Shown here: in pieces, positions 27,666 to 36,730 of the stretch
Position numbering within the stretch: the first letter of the stretch is position 1
How the letters are laid out: each line of letters opens with the position of its first letter
Source: Novosphingobium album (ex Hu et al. 2023)
GTDB taxonomy: Bacteria; Pseudomonadota; Alphaproteobacteria; Sphingomonadales; Sphingomonadaceae
Assembly: GCF_022832385.1 (NCBI RefSeq)
Contig: NZ_JALHLE010000028.1
Location: 53,140-117,139, forward strand
Direction: 5' to 3'
DNA length: 64,000 bases
Notes under the pieces: generated by a model
Databases searched by the model: none
Told to the model about the DNA's origin: nothing
What the model saw: the letters and a program-made list of their open reading frames with translations, nothing else
Made by a program: the position numbers and the translations under genes

Positions 27666-28445
27666 TTATTGCAATCCATCGTGCGGCCCGCCGGAGAGCC
27701 TCGTTTGCGCGTCCAGCGCGATCTTTCGGTAGGCATCGAGAACGGCAAGCGACGTCACCTTGCCGATGTCGGTCGAGGTGTAGGTTCCGCCGAGAGCTCC
27801 GACGCCGAGGTCTAGAAGCAACCCGCCGCCTACTATGCTGACGTCCTTTTTACGCGCCGCGCCGGTAGCGACGGCGCGCTGAATGCCGGTCTTGACTTCC
27901 ACCAGCGACAGCATGACCTGGCTTTCGAGGGTCTTGGTCTTGAGGCCGATCGCGGATCCAAACGCACCGCCGATCCCGCCACCGGAGCCCCTGCTGTTGG
28001 CGTCTGAATAGAGTACTTGAGCTGAAAGCAGATAGTCGGCCGCCTTCAGCGTTGGTGCGGCAAGACTATCTCCATTTTCGACCGCGCCGCCGGCGGCAAG
28101 CGCACGTTCACGCTGAAGGGCGTCGAACGCGGTTCCCCGCTCGACGACGAGGAAGCAGTTCGAGCGAGCGGCGAGCAGTTTGATCAGCGGCAGAGGATCG
28201 ACTTTGGCGGTCGAACCGCCATTTTGCCGTTCGGCTAGTTGAATGAGCGCTTTCATGCCGGGCGGAAGCTGGTCGTCGGCACTCGGCGCCTTGTCCTCGA
28301 CGAGCGCGACAGTGCCCAGGGGCTTGGAACAGAGCGGTACTTGCGAATTTTCATCGACGCCGGTGCCGCCCTTGCCCAATTTTTGTGCATGGGCTGGGGA
28401 GGTGAGAATCGAAAGCGCCGCAAGGGCGTATGGCAACTGTTTCAT
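27666..28445 (-). CDS. CsgG/HfaB-family secreted protein
   Basis: 259 residues from the ATG at 28445, starting with a clear Sec signal peptide (MKQLPYALAALSILTSPAHA, predicted cut after AHA). The mature part resembles the CsgG/HfaB family: NCFLVVERGTAFDALQRER and ADYLLSAQVLYSDAN are the typical strand-helix elements, followed by a Gly-rich hairpin and VMLSLVEVKTG. CsgG makes an outer-membrane export pore for curli and HfaB anchors the Caulobacter holdfast. No lipobox Cys is present at the cut site, unlike CsgG. No curli genes are nearby. The neighbouring lipoprotein suggests an envelope complex. Confidence 0.7.
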   Translation of the reverse strand: MKQLPYALAALSILTSPAHAQKLGKGGTGVDENSQVPLCSKPLGTVALVEDKAPSADDQLPPGMKALIQLAERQNGGSTAKVDPLPLIKLLAARSNCFLVVERGTAFDALQRERALAAGGAVENGDSLAAPTLKAADYLLSAQVLYSDANSRGSGGGIGGAFGSAIGLKTKTLESQVMLSLVEVKTGIQRAVATGAARKKDVSIVGGGLLLDLGVGALGGTYTSTDIGKVTSLAVLDAYRKIALDAQTRLSGGPHDGLQ

Positions 28446-28520
28446 GGTTACGGGTCCAGTTCGTAATTTCGCGGGAGGTGCGAAGGAGGGTGGACGAAAG
28501 GCGCGGATTTGGGCCACGGG

Positions 28521-28970
28521 TCATCTCGTGAAGAGCAGGCCAATCGCCCCCAAAAGGAGCGATGAGCCGCCAAAGAGGATCTTGAAAACGGACGACCGGC
28601 GGGCTGCCGCCAAACGCTGCAGGTGAGCACCCACCCGCGCGATGCGGCTTTCGAGACCAGCAGTGCCGTCCCAGATGTCAATTGCGCCATAAGCCAGCAG
28701 CACGCCGGCGACGGCGCGCGCGAACTCGATCGGATGAAGCAATCCCATGGCGAAAGCGACGATCACTCCGCCGGCGATGGGAAGTGTCGCGATGCGCGCG
28801 AGGTGTATGACGCTAACGACGCGATAGCGGCCGCTCACCGGCGATGCTAAACCCAAGAGCGGGCGCTTGCAGGTGGGGCAGGCCCCTGCCCTCACCCGTC
28901 TTGAGCCGATTGCCAAAGGTGCCCGGCAGTAGGGACAGGCTGGCGTCGAAGGCTTGTGTATCTCGCGCAT
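28521..28970 (-). CDS. Membrane protein with N-terminal zinc ribbon
   Basis: 149 residues. Two CxxC pairs near the N-terminus (CPYC at about 12-15 and CPTCKRP at about 31-37) form a zinc-ribbon. They are followed by two or three hydrophobic segments (IATLPIAGGVIVAFAMGLL, VAGVLLAYGAIDIW and the C-terminal ILFGGSSLLLGAIGLLF). It is probably an inner-membrane protein with the zinc site facing the cytoplasm. I do not recognise a specific family. It is tightly spaced with both neighbours in the conjugation operon. Confidence 0.65.
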   Translation of the reverse strand: MREIHKPSTPACPYCRAPLAIGSRRVRAGACPTCKRPLLGLASPVSGRYRVVSVIHLARIATLPIAGGVIVAFAMGLLHPIEFARAVAGVLLAYGAIDIWDGTAGLESRIARVGAHLQRLAAARRSSVFKILFGGSSLLLGAIGLLFTR

Positions 28971-28982
28971 GATGATGACTGG

Positions 28983-29324
28983 TCAGCCGCGGCCGCCACA
29001 GTCTTCGTCGCAGTCGGTACATGGCGCGTGGTCCTGCTTGGGACAATCCTTGCACGCACCATGTTTGTCGAGGCACTTGTCGCCGTGCTCGCATGGCGTC
29101 CGCTGTCCCCGGGCAAAGGATTGAAGTTTCGATCTGACCAACCTGCCTCGCGAGCTGGCCAACTTGCCTGCGGGCGTGCTTTCATGCGCGTGGCGTGAGG
29201 ACGTATGTTCACCGTGTCCGGGCTCGCAGAGCCCGGCCTGTGCTTCGTTTTGTGCTGCTGCGGCAGCGGTCGGTACGGCGGCCAGGGCAAAGGGAATGGC
29301 CAGTAGCAATAATGAGCGTTTCAT
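28983..29324 (-). CDS. Small secreted Cys/His-rich protein
   Basis: 113 residues beginning with a clear signal peptide (MKRSLLLLAIPFALAAVPTAAAA). The C-terminal 40 residues hold seven cysteines with spacing such as CKDCPKQDHAPCTDCDEDC, plus several histidines, which suggests a metal-binding or disulfide-rich periplasmic or exported domain. No named family is recognised. It lies 12 bases before the zinc-ribbon membrane gene, so the two may work together. Confidence 0.6.
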   Translation of the reverse strand: MKRSLLLLAIPFALAAVPTAAAAAQNEAQAGLCEPGHGEHTSSRHAHESTPAGKLASSRGRLVRSKLQSFARGQRTPCEHGDKCLDKHGACKDCPKQDHAPCTDCDEDCGGRG

Positions 29325-29363
29325 GGTCTTACCTCGTCGAATTTCTTGATGATGGCGCGCTCG

Positions 29364-29570
29364 TCAGCGCCAGAAGCCGTCTCGCCGGCCGCCGTGCCGA
29401 TCGTCGTAGTCGCGATCGGCGTTCGGCGATCCCTTTCGGACGCCCACGTCCACACCGTCGCCTTTCTTTCGGAAGTGCAGATCGCGGGGATCGATCCCGT
29501 TGCGCTTCGCCCAGTCCTCGGCAGCGCCTTGGCTGCCGAATTCGCCGACGTCCTCATAGTCGAATGGCAT
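29364..29570 (-). CDS. Small hydrophilic hypothetical protein
   Basis: 68 residues, highly charged, with MPFDYEDVGEFGSQGAAEDW at the start and a basic, Asp-rich tail (GSPNADRDYDDRHGGRR). GAGATGAG lies just before the ATG. It sits 11 bases after the DUF2726-like gene. It has the look of a DUF2188-type or small spacer protein, but I assign no function. Confidence 0.5.
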   Translation of the reverse strand: MPFDYEDVGEFGSQGAAEDWAKRNGIDPRDLHFRKKGDGVDVGVRKGSPNADRDYDDRHGGRRDGFWR

Positions 29571-29581
29571 GTCTCATCTCC

Positions 29582-30115
29582 TCAGTTTATGCGGGTTTGC
29601 CTGCTGCCCCCTGCTGGCAGCCGGCTGATTTCAGGGTGGGTTTGCAGGGCATGCGCGATACGCTCGCGCACATTCTGAGCGGTTGGCCGACATCCGGCGG
29701 GAAGCCGAACCGTCACGTAGCCGGCACGGGCCGTCATGTGATCCCGAGCGGCATCGGCGCGCGCATCGTGGGTTTTGTCGTCGAGCTCGACGATCAGCAG
29801 AACCCGTCCGGTTGCGCGGTCCTCCACGATGAAATCGACGCGTTTGCTGTTGAAGCGATTGAGCGTGGAGAAGTAGCTGCTTCTATCGAGGCCGCGGCGC
29901 GGTTGGAGCAAGGCGCCCATGGAGACTTGCGCATGTACGCGGGTGCCGGGCATCGCGGTTTCGATGAATAGGATTGTCTGACGTTCGATAGGCGTCATGA
30001 GCGGGCGGGCAGTGACCTGCAGCGCACCAGGATTGCTTGGAGCAGCCTTCAACCAGGCCAGCGCGACCATGATGATGACGTTGACGGCCGCGAAAATCAG
30101 CATTCCAGGGCTCAT
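29582..30115 (-). CDS. Membrane-anchored DUF2726-like nuclease-fold protein
   Basis: 177 residues. An N-terminal membrane helix (MLIFAAVNVIIMVALAWL) is followed by a DUF2726-type domain: RVHAQVSMGALL, then KRVDFIVEDRATGRVLLIVELDD, which follows the D...(E)xK-like pattern of restriction-endonuclease folds, and RAGYVTVRLP. The family is usually seen fused to zinc-ribbon or topoisomerase C-terminal domains and its function is not established. The start overlaps the previous gene by four bases. It is part of the operon downstream of the relaxase. Confidence 0.7.
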   Translation of the reverse strand: MSPGMLIFAAVNVIIMVALAWLKAAPSNPGALQVTARPLMTPIERQTILFIETAMPGTRVHAQVSMGALLQPRRGLDRSSYFSTLNRFNSKRVDFIVEDRATGRVLLIVELDDKTHDARADAARDHMTARAGYVTVRLPAGCRPTAQNVRERIAHALQTHPEISRLPAGGSRQTRIN

Positions 30116-30468
30116 GCTTCGAGTCCTTCGCTGTCCGGACGCGAGGAACCATCATTTGGTGTGAGCGCATCGACGCGGTTGCTGCCAATCGGTGGCAACG
30201 CTTTGGTCAGTAAGTCGATGAACGCGACAGCCAGACTGCCGGCGGTTGCCATTGCGAGCAGACAAAGGCCGAGCGCGACGAGTTCGGCCATGAAATGCTC
30301 GAGCATGACCGCTGACCCGAACGGTGCGCATAGCGCGGCATGTGGTGGAGATTCGGCGCACGGCGGCGGCGACTGTCCCTGAATGTGGCGGGCCAGGCTC
30401 TCGAGTCCGGTCGCGCTCATGAACTGGTGAAGCATCTGTTCGATCGTGGGGAGAAGACGAGCGGGCAT
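30112..30468 (-). CDS. Hypothetical single-pass membrane protein downstream of the relaxase
   Basis: 118 residues with one strong hydrophobic segment (ELVALGLCLLAMATAGSLAVAF, about residues 62-83) and a hydrophilic, acidic C-terminus. It starts eight bases after the relaxase stop and ends overlapping the DUF2726-like gene by four bases, so it is certainly in the operon. No family is recognised. A small membrane partner of the transfer apparatus is possible. Confidence 0.55.
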   Translation of the reverse strand: MPARLLPTIEQMLHQFMSATGLESLARHIQGQSPPPCAESPPHAALCAPFGSAVMLEHFMAELVALGLCLLAMATAGSLAVAFIDLLTKALPPIGSNRVDALTPNDGSSRPDSEGLEA

Positions 30469-30476
30469 CGTAACAC

Positions 30477-33464
30477 CTAGCGGCTTCGCTCGATGTTGCG
30501 TTCAGGCAACTCGAGCTGGGGGACACTGCGCATGCTGCCGGTGGACATACCCGGCAGCTTGCCGGGATCGAGCCGAAGCGTATCGGGCAATTTGGCGTTG
30601 CCCTCGGGCGCCGCGCGTGTGCCGCCCTTTGCGTCGATGCTTTTCTCGCCGATCGTCTCCAGAGCGCTGGTCTTATCGCCCGGATTACGCTCGATCGCTT
30701 TGAGCAGGCGGTCCTTGTCGTTGGTCACGATCTCGATGTCGTAACGAACGCGCGTCGCCATAACGTGGGTCAGGCGCTGATTGGAGAGGTGCAGCTCGCT
30801 CGAATGCATGACGCCGATACCCTTGTCGGTGGTCATGCCCTGAGCCTGATGCATGTTGATCGCGTAGGAGAGCCCAAGCCGTTCGAGCATCTTGTCGCCA
30901 GGCTTGAGATCGATGACGTCCCCTTTGGCGTTCTGGACCCGGATCGCGTGTTCATCGACGGATAGCACTTTGGCCTGGTCTGAATTGTGGAGGCCGCGGT
31001 CCTTGTCGGTGGCGGTCCAGCGTATGCGATCGCCCTCATGAAGGGTAATCCTGTCCCTCTCCGACAGCTTGATGGCATCGCGCTTATCGGTGGGCGCGAT
31101 TTTCGAGGGATCGAAGATCATCTGGCGGCCATCGGCGTCGCGCAGGATGACCTTCCCGTCCGCGCGCGGCGCGATAACCTGGTAGCGCCCGCGATCGAGC
31201 CCGCCGGGCTGTGAGTTACGAACGACGTCGAGCACCTGTCCGGCTCGATAGGTATGGTTGTAGCGCAGCTCCTCCCGGGTCGCGTTGACATCGAGCAGCG
31301 TGTTCACTGCCTTTCCTTCGCCCTTGATGGTTCCTTCGTCTTTCAGGCCCTGTTGAACGAGTTTGTTGAGTTCGGCGCGGGACGCACGGCCAGACGCGTA
31401 TAATGCAGTCCCAGCACGTTCCTCTGCCGGCAGCGCCAACCATTTGCTCGCAGCCATGGCGACGTGGGACTCTTCCTTGCCCGCCTGCTTGATCCTGTCG
31501 CCCAGGACCTGAAACGCCTCACGGAAGTTTCCTTCACGCGTGAGCGTCGCAACTTGCTTCATGTGCTCGGTTTGCTGGCGAAGGCTTGTGTCGAGGCGGG
31601 CCATCGCCGGATCGTGGCTCTGCACCAGGCTGAACGCCTTGCCCGCGTCGATGGCCTGAAGTTGCGCGCGGTCCCCGATCAGCAATAGCCGCTCCACACC
31701 GAGCTTGTTGGCAATGACTGCAAGATTGTTCATAGCATCGTTTGCGACCAACGAGGCTTCGTCGAGCATCAGCACTTTGCCCGACAGCGCCTCGCGCGAA
31801 CTGTCAAATTGAGGGCCTCGGCCAGCGAGGGCCCCTCGCAAATGGGCGTTGACGAACGAGGAGACTGTCTGCGCCTCGATTCCTGCTTCGTCGCGCAGCA
31901 TGCCGACCATCTTGTTGGCGACGGATAAGCCCAGCACGCTTTTGCCCTCCTCGCGTGCAACGCCTGCTATCGTTTCAATCATGGTCGTCTTGCCGGCGCC
32001 GGCGACGCCCTGGATGACAACGATCCTGTCACGCGTGGACAGGGCGAGCGTTGCCGCGCCCATTTGCTCGCCATTGAGAGGCCGCTCGCCGGCGGCCTGT
32101 TGCAATCGCGGCGCCGCCTCGCTCGCCGGAACGATCGGTTTGACCGCACCGCGTCCTCGATCTATTTCGGCAAGCAGATTGCGTTCCTGCTGCAGATGTT
32201 CCGGCGTTGTTACGTGAGATACGACCTTGTCGAGCCGGTCGCTGACGCCCGGAATGAGGTGTCGGCTTTCCAATAGCTGGGCGACGCGCACATCGATCTT
32301 GTCGATCGTCACCCCCTTCAGGCCGAGATCCAGCGCGGTCTTGCCGATCGCATCGATGGCGAACGCCGCTTCGCGTTGGCCGTGAATTCTGATTGCCGAG
32401 GCAACGGCCATCTCAGCGCGCAGTTCGCTGGGGGTCAGCGAAAGGCGCCCAAGCCCATTCGTTGTGAGCGGGTCGGAGACACGCACATATGGCCCTACGA
32501 CCTCACGCACCGTGCCGAGCAGATTTTGCAAGCGGACGGCCGACCTTATTTTCCCTTCGGGTCGATCTTCGCTTCGTGATTGCGCCTGAGAGACGAGGCG
32601 ATCCCCATCAAAGCCGCGATCGGAGGCGCGCTGCTGCCAGGTCGCGCGAAGCACATCCTTGTCGTCTGAATTGAGCTTTGGGTCACGAGTCCGCTTGGTG
32701 ATTTCCCGCAGCGCTTCGGTTTCATTTGCGCCGCGGCCTAGTTCAGCCGCCTTGTCCAGAATATCTTGGCGGCGCTGGCTGAACTCCTGGATGACCTCTT
32801 TCGGAACACCCTTGATCTCGAACTGGCCGTGCTTTCCGGTGATCTCGGTTTCGTAGCCGATCTTCTCGAGAGCCGCGCGCGCGAAGGCGTGATAAGCCGA
32901 GCCGATGACGCTGTTGTTCTTCCACAGCTCGCCGTTCCAGAGCGCCTTCCATTTGCCTTCAGCCGATTGAGTGACGGCCGCTACAACCACGTGGATGTGA
33001 CTTTGCGGATCGAGCTTACGGCTCGTGTCATGCTGGAACATGGCATAGACAAGATTGCCCGTCCGAACCGCCTCGCCATTGCGATTGCGGCTGTAGTCGC
33101 GCGCCTCGGCAAACTTGCTCTCAACCCACGCCATGGTTTGTTTTACGGCTTGCTGATGCGCCTCAAGGATGCGCTTGTCGCCCGTTACCAGCGCGAGCAC
33201 GCTGGCCGACTTCGACAAGGAAAAGGTGAGATCGACGCCCGATCGTCTGCTTTCGTTCGTATTGACGATCGTCCCGTCTGGCAGCTTGCCATTGAGCAGA
33301 TTTTCAAAGGCCGACTTTGTAACTTCCCCTTGCAGTCCGAGCGCCTCGGCGCCTTTGCCGCCCCACTCGGAAAATTCGCTCGGCCCGTCGCCAAGGTAGT
33401 AGTCGTCCTTGGCGAAATAGTTGGCCGCTCCCCCGGCCGACGACACGGATGCGATTGTGTGCAT
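30477..33464 (-). CDS. traI: MobF-family conjugative relaxase-helicase (TraI/TrwC-like)
   Basis: A 995-residue relaxase of the MobF class. Catalytic tyrosines are at the N-terminus (Tyr16 and the Tyr22-Tyr23 pair in YFAKDDYY), and the metal-binding histidines are in SHIHVVVAAV near residues 153-162. A RecD/TraI-type helicase domain follows with Walker A GVAGAGKTTM near residue 490 and LMLDEASLV downstream; SYAINMHQAQGMT marks the C-terminal helicase motif. The enzyme nicks oriT, remains linked to the 5' end and unwinds the plasmid for transfer. The length matches TrwC (966) better than F TraI (1756). It follows the coupling-protein gene after three bases. The T4SS genes themselves are not in the window. 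Confidence 0.95.
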   Translation of the reverse strand: MHTIASVSSAGGAANYFAKDDYYLGDGPSEFSEWGGKGAEALGLQGEVTKSAFENLLNGKLPDGTIVNTNESRRSGVDLTFSLSKSASVLALVTGDKRILEAHQQAVKQTMAWVESKFAEARDYSRNRNGEAVRTGNLVYAMFQHDTSRKLDPQSHIHVVVAAVTQSAEGKWKALWNGELWKNNSVIGSAYHAFARAALEKIGYETEITGKHGQFEIKGVPKEVIQEFSQRRQDILDKAAELGRGANETEALREITKRTRDPKLNSDDKDVLRATWQQRASDRGFDGDRLVSQAQSRSEDRPEGKIRSAVRLQNLLGTVREVVGPYVRVSDPLTTNGLGRLSLTPSELRAEMAVASAIRIHGQREAAFAIDAIGKTALDLGLKGVTIDKIDVRVAQLLESRHLIPGVSDRLDKVVSHVTTPEHLQQERNLLAEIDRGRGAVKPIVPASEAAPRLQQAAGERPLNGEQMGAATLALSTRDRIVVIQGVAGAGKTTMIETIAGVAREEGKSVLGLSVANKMVGMLRDEAGIEAQTVSSFVNAHLRGALAGRGPQFDSSREALSGKVLMLDEASLVANDAMNNLAVIANKLGVERLLLIGDRAQLQAIDAGKAFSLVQSHDPAMARLDTSLRQQTEHMKQVATLTREGNFREAFQVLGDRIKQAGKEESHVAMAASKWLALPAEERAGTALYASGRASRAELNKLVQQGLKDEGTIKGEGKAVNTLLDVNATREELRYNHTYRAGQVLDVVRNSQPGGLDRGRYQVIAPRADGKVILRDADGRQMIFDPSKIAPTDKRDAIKLSERDRITLHEGDRIRWTATDKDRGLHNSDQAKVLSVDEHAIRVQNAKGDVIDLKPGDKMLERLGLSYAINMHQAQGMTTDKGIGVMHSSELHLSNQRLTHVMATRVRYDIEIVTNDKDRLLKAIERNPGDKTSALETIGEKSIDAKGGTRAAPEGNAKLPDTLRLDPGKLPGMSTGSMRSVPQLELPERNIERSR

Positions 33465-33467
33465 GAC

Positions 33468-35909
33468 CTATCGGCCCAGTTCTTGGTCGACGTCGGGCGC
33501 GTCGTGCACATGAGCGTGATGATGGCCATGACGGTGGTGATTGTCCTCGGTGCCGAAGCCGCCACGCTCTTCGCGTTGGATCTGACTTTCCTGCTCGTCG
33601 CTCCGCACGCGTGCGTCGCGTGCATTTGGTCCCGGCAGCCCCTTGCCCTGCTGCCTTGTCTGCGACACCCCCTTCGAGGCTCTCGCGTCATCGGTTCGAT
33701 CACGGGGCGCCTGCGTCCTGGCGGCTTGCGAGTAAGTCATGCCGTCGGAAACTGCCCGTCCCCGCTGGTCCGTTGCTGGAGATGTTGCGTCTGGAGCGCC
33801 CCTAGAAGGCACCGGCGCCTCCCTGGCATCCTTCACCGCTAGAGGCTCCGGCTTTCCCTCCATGGCCTCCCTCAGCGCATCTGCTGCCTGTTCGGCTTCG
33901 CTCTTCTCTCCCTCTCGAATCTCCAGCACCTGAATGGGCTCATTCTCTGGCGCATCGCCTTCGCGGCCACCCTCCCCCATCTCCGCGCCGTCATCCTCTG
34001 GTGGTGTAAATTCAGCCGCTCGCATGCTGGTCACGCGCAGGAAACCTTCGGCACGCGCCGGGTAATTTTTCCACGTCAGCTTGATGCGTGCAGCCGGAAA
34101 TCCGTCGGGAAATTTCACAAAGCCATGCAGCGAGGGAAGGTTTGTGATGTCATCCGGCATCACCAGCGGCTCTGTTTGCTTTCGCGGGGTGATCGTGGAG
34201 GCATCACGCGTGTTGTTGTAGCCGTAGGAATAGGCCTCATCCATTTGCCGGACTTCACGGTTGCCGATGTAATCTGCACATCGCTTGGCAGTCTCGATAT
34301 CGGCCGTCGCAAGGATCAATTTCGTTCGGGCCAGCGAGGCGAGATTGACCGCACCATTTTCACCATAGGTCTCGGCGAGTTTGTCAAAGCTGTGCATGCC
34401 AAGAATGAATGCCCCGCCGACAGCCCGTGCGGTCTGCAAGCCGTGCTCGATTGCTGGCAGCCGGTGAAGCGCATGAACCTCGTCGAGCAGGAACCATGTG
34501 CGCAAATCCCGTGTGCGATTCATCCGGAAAAGCGCGTTGACCGCCAAATCCATCCACAACGTCAGCAAGGGCCTGTTGAGAACGAGGTCGGGATGCGAAG
34601 AAGTGATGAAGAGGATCGAGCCTTCCTGAACGTCCTCCGTCATCCATTTGTTGATAGAAAAACCCTCGGTGCCCGGCACTGGCTCGGGCAGAAAGCGCAT
34701 GACGTTGGCGTTCGCGGTGAACGTTGCCCGGATCGATTCCGCCATCTTCGCCGCTTGCGTTGCGACAAGTGATGCTGCGACGGTATTTTCGAGTTGGCGG
34801 CTGACCGCCTTGAGCTCCGCCTGCATCAGATAGAAGGCAAGTCCGCCGTTGCTCCGAACGTTCATCGAGAGCATCTTCATGCACATTTCAACGAAGAGCG
34901 TTCGAGCCGCCTTCTGCCAGAAATCGTCCTCTGCGTTATGGCCCGTCGGAATGAGGGCGGAAGCCGCGCTCATGAACTCCGAATAGTTCTCGCAGTCGTT
35001 GAAAATCGACCAGGGCTGACAGCGCTGGTCCATGGGGTTGAGAATGACGTCGGTGCGCTTGTCGTAAAAGCTTTCGACGAAGCTTCCAGTGAGATCGAAT
35101 ATGACGCATCGATGGCCGCGTGCACGCGCTTGCGAGACGATCTTCTTGAGCTCCGTTGTTTTACCTGCGCCAGTCGTGCCGATGAACATCGCGTGGCTTT
35201 GCTCAAGCCGCCAGGGCATAGGAACAGTGGCCATGACGTAAGGTGCATGGAAGCCTGCCTTCACCCGTTCCTTCAGAGCCATTTGCAATGGCGTTTTGGG
35301 ATCGACTTTGGGATCGCGACCGGCACATTCCTTGTTGTGCTCCAGCGTATTGTGTTGGCGGATTTCTGCGTCAAGTTGATCCCGGTCGATTAGAAACGCT
35401 CCGCGCTCGTGACGCTCCTTGAGGATGTCGCTTCCGCGTTTGCGAGAGTAGTCCACAAACCAGATCGTGAGAGGTACGCAGATGAATGCCGAACCGACAA
35501 TACTGGCGAGTGCGACACGCTTCGCCGCGTCCCATGCAGCCTCGACCGCAGGATGATAAGGTATCCTCGCCATTACCGTGTGGAAGATCGATCCGTCTGG
35601 AAGAGTGAGGTTCACTTGCTTCATTGGATCGAGGCCAACCCATGACCAAAGTGTTGAAAGACCGCGCTGCAGAACGAGCTGCGTTTCATGTTCTTCAAAG
35701 GTGAAGCCTGCTAGCGTGCAGAGCAGCACGAGCGACGTGAAAAACCATATGGTAAGCGGCAAGCGAATGCCCGCCCAGGTCATCATCACCTGATGGTGGA
35801 AGAGCTGTGATCCGCGCGTGAAATTGCCCGCGTTGCGGATGATCGAGCCCCGCGCGGAGTCGTGCTCCAGAGTCGCTGCAGCTTTGCTGAAACGAATGTC
35901 CTTACGCAT
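33468..35909 (-). CDS. traD: Type IV coupling protein (TraD/TrwB/VirD4 family)
   Basis: An 813-residue T4CP that delivers the relaxase-DNA complex to the secretion channel. Two membrane segments lie near the N-terminus (LTIWFFTSLVLLCTLAGF, and about 80 residues later VALASIVGSAFICVPLTIWF). Walker A IGTTGAGKTTE is near residue 247 and the Walker B FLLDEVHAL follows in the ATPase domain. The last 170 residues are an acidic, low-complexity tail with His-rich end (HHRHGHHHAHVHD), presumably substrate contact. The start overlaps the RHH accessory gene by eight bases and the relaxase gene starts three bases after its stop. Confidence 0.94.
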   Translation of the reverse strand: MRKDIRFSKAAATLEHDSARGSIIRNAGNFTRGSQLFHHQVMMTWAGIRLPLTIWFFTSLVLLCTLAGFTFEEHETQLVLQRGLSTLWSWVGLDPMKQVNLTLPDGSIFHTVMARIPYHPAVEAAWDAAKRVALASIVGSAFICVPLTIWFVDYSRKRGSDILKERHERGAFLIDRDQLDAEIRQHNTLEHNKECAGRDPKVDPKTPLQMALKERVKAGFHAPYVMATVPMPWRLEQSHAMFIGTTGAGKTTELKKIVSQARARGHRCVIFDLTGSFVESFYDKRTDVILNPMDQRCQPWSIFNDCENYSEFMSAASALIPTGHNAEDDFWQKAARTLFVEMCMKMLSMNVRSNGGLAFYLMQAELKAVSRQLENTVAASLVATQAAKMAESIRATFTANANVMRFLPEPVPGTEGFSINKWMTEDVQEGSILFITSSHPDLVLNRPLLTLWMDLAVNALFRMNRTRDLRTWFLLDEVHALHRLPAIEHGLQTARAVGGAFILGMHSFDKLAETYGENGAVNLASLARTKLILATADIETAKRCADYIGNREVRQMDEAYSYGYNNTRDASTITPRKQTEPLVMPDDITNLPSLHGFVKFPDGFPAARIKLTWKNYPARAEGFLRVTSMRAAEFTPPEDDGAEMGEGGREGDAPENEPIQVLEIREGEKSEAEQAADALREAMEGKPEPLAVKDAREAPVPSRGAPDATSPATDQRGRAVSDGMTYSQAARTQAPRDRTDDARASKGVSQTRQQGKGLPGPNARDARVRSDEQESQIQREERGGFGTEDNHHRHGHHHAHVHDAPDVDQELGR

Positions 35910-36195
35910 GGAATTCGTCCACGTTGCGGAAGGCCATGTCCAGGAGCTGCTCGTGATCGCCGGGGTATTCCCGTTCGACCATCATCGAGAGGGATAATTG
36001 GCAATACTCTTGTATCGCCAAAAAGCGCCGCATGTTGACGGCAACGCCAAGCTTCAGAAGGGGTAAGCCGATTGCGACGCACGTCCGAACGATTTCGGCA
36101 CGCGAGACACTTCGATCAGAAGCGTATGCGTCTAGTTCAACCAACATCTTGGCGGGGAATTTGATCCCAACGCCGCACGTTTTCATGTCGTCCAT
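35902..36195 (-). CDS. RHH-type relaxosome accessory protein (TrwA/TraY-like)
   Basis: 97 residues from the ATG at 36195, preceded by GAGG. The N-terminal strand VGIKFPAKMLVELDAYA and helix SVSRAEIVRTCVAIGL form a ribbon-helix-helix domain. A helical C-terminus probably mediates oligomerisation. In MobF plasmids a protein of this kind binds repeats at oriT, stimulates nicking and represses the transfer operon. The five TAGCTA-containing repeats just upstream (36251-36358) are the natural binding sites. It is the first gene of the operon and overlaps the coupling-protein gene by eight bases. Confidence 0.75.
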   Translation of the reverse strand: MDDMKTCGVGIKFPAKMLVELDAYASDRSVSRAEIVRTCVAIGLPLLKLGVAVNMRRFLAIQEYCQLSLSMMVEREYPGDHEQLLDMAFRNVDEFHA

Positions 36196-36240
36196 GCACA
36201 CCTCGATGGGTGGTGCATGGCTGGGGTATCGCCGACCCAA

Positions 36241-36440
36241 TATAGACGGATAGCTATGATGGGAAAAGCGGTTTTGCAGTAGCTATCTGTAGCTACGGTA
36301 ACACATTGGAAATGCTGTATATATTTGCTGCATTGGCTTTGTAGCTACTGGTAGCTACGCCCCAAATTTCTGTAATCCATTGATATTAAGGGATAACCTC
36401 CAACGGCTCTGCCGTGTTCGGTGTGCAAAATTTTAGGGAC
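36241..36440. other. Candidate origin of transfer (oriT) and relaxosome promoter region
   Basis: This AT-richer stretch lies directly upstream of the RHH-T4CP-relaxase operon. It carries five TAGCTA cores: 36251-36256, a pair at 36279-36286 and 36289-36296, and a pair of identical GTAGCTAC at 36341-36348 and 36351-36358. In the first pair the left unit is GTAGCTAT. The two pairs are 62 bases apart centre to centre, about six helical turns. A short hairpin ACGGC-TCT-GCCGT follows at 36403-36415. The nic site cannot be placed by eye. Confidence 0.6.
36279..36358. repeat. Paired GTAGCTAC palindromes, probable accessory-protein binding sites
   Basis: Each unit GTAGCTAC is its own reverse complement, and within each pair the units are separated by two bases (CT or TG), so each 18-base pair is also dyad-symmetric except for one T/C difference in the first. 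The identical spacing in both pairs points to binding by dimers of the RHH protein. Confidence 0.7.
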
Positions 36441-36730
36441 TTAAACCGCCTTGGTTGGGATGGGCCAAGAGCCGGCTTTGGGAGTGCGGCCTGGCCGCCC
36501 AGGTGAACAGGATCGGCCTGTGGGCCGTAGGAGCAATCGTCATGCGTTTCTCCGGAATGTTGGACAACGGCGCAGGTGTTCGGGTGTCGGGGAAGGTTGT
36601 GTGAAAGCGTCGAAATGTTGGATCATCAAGGCCAAATTCTATCGTGGAATTGAGTACATATTATTCGTCGCTAACGGGATCGATTTGGTGCAGAATGGAC
36701 CGCAACGGACAAGCACATGAGGTGGTATCG

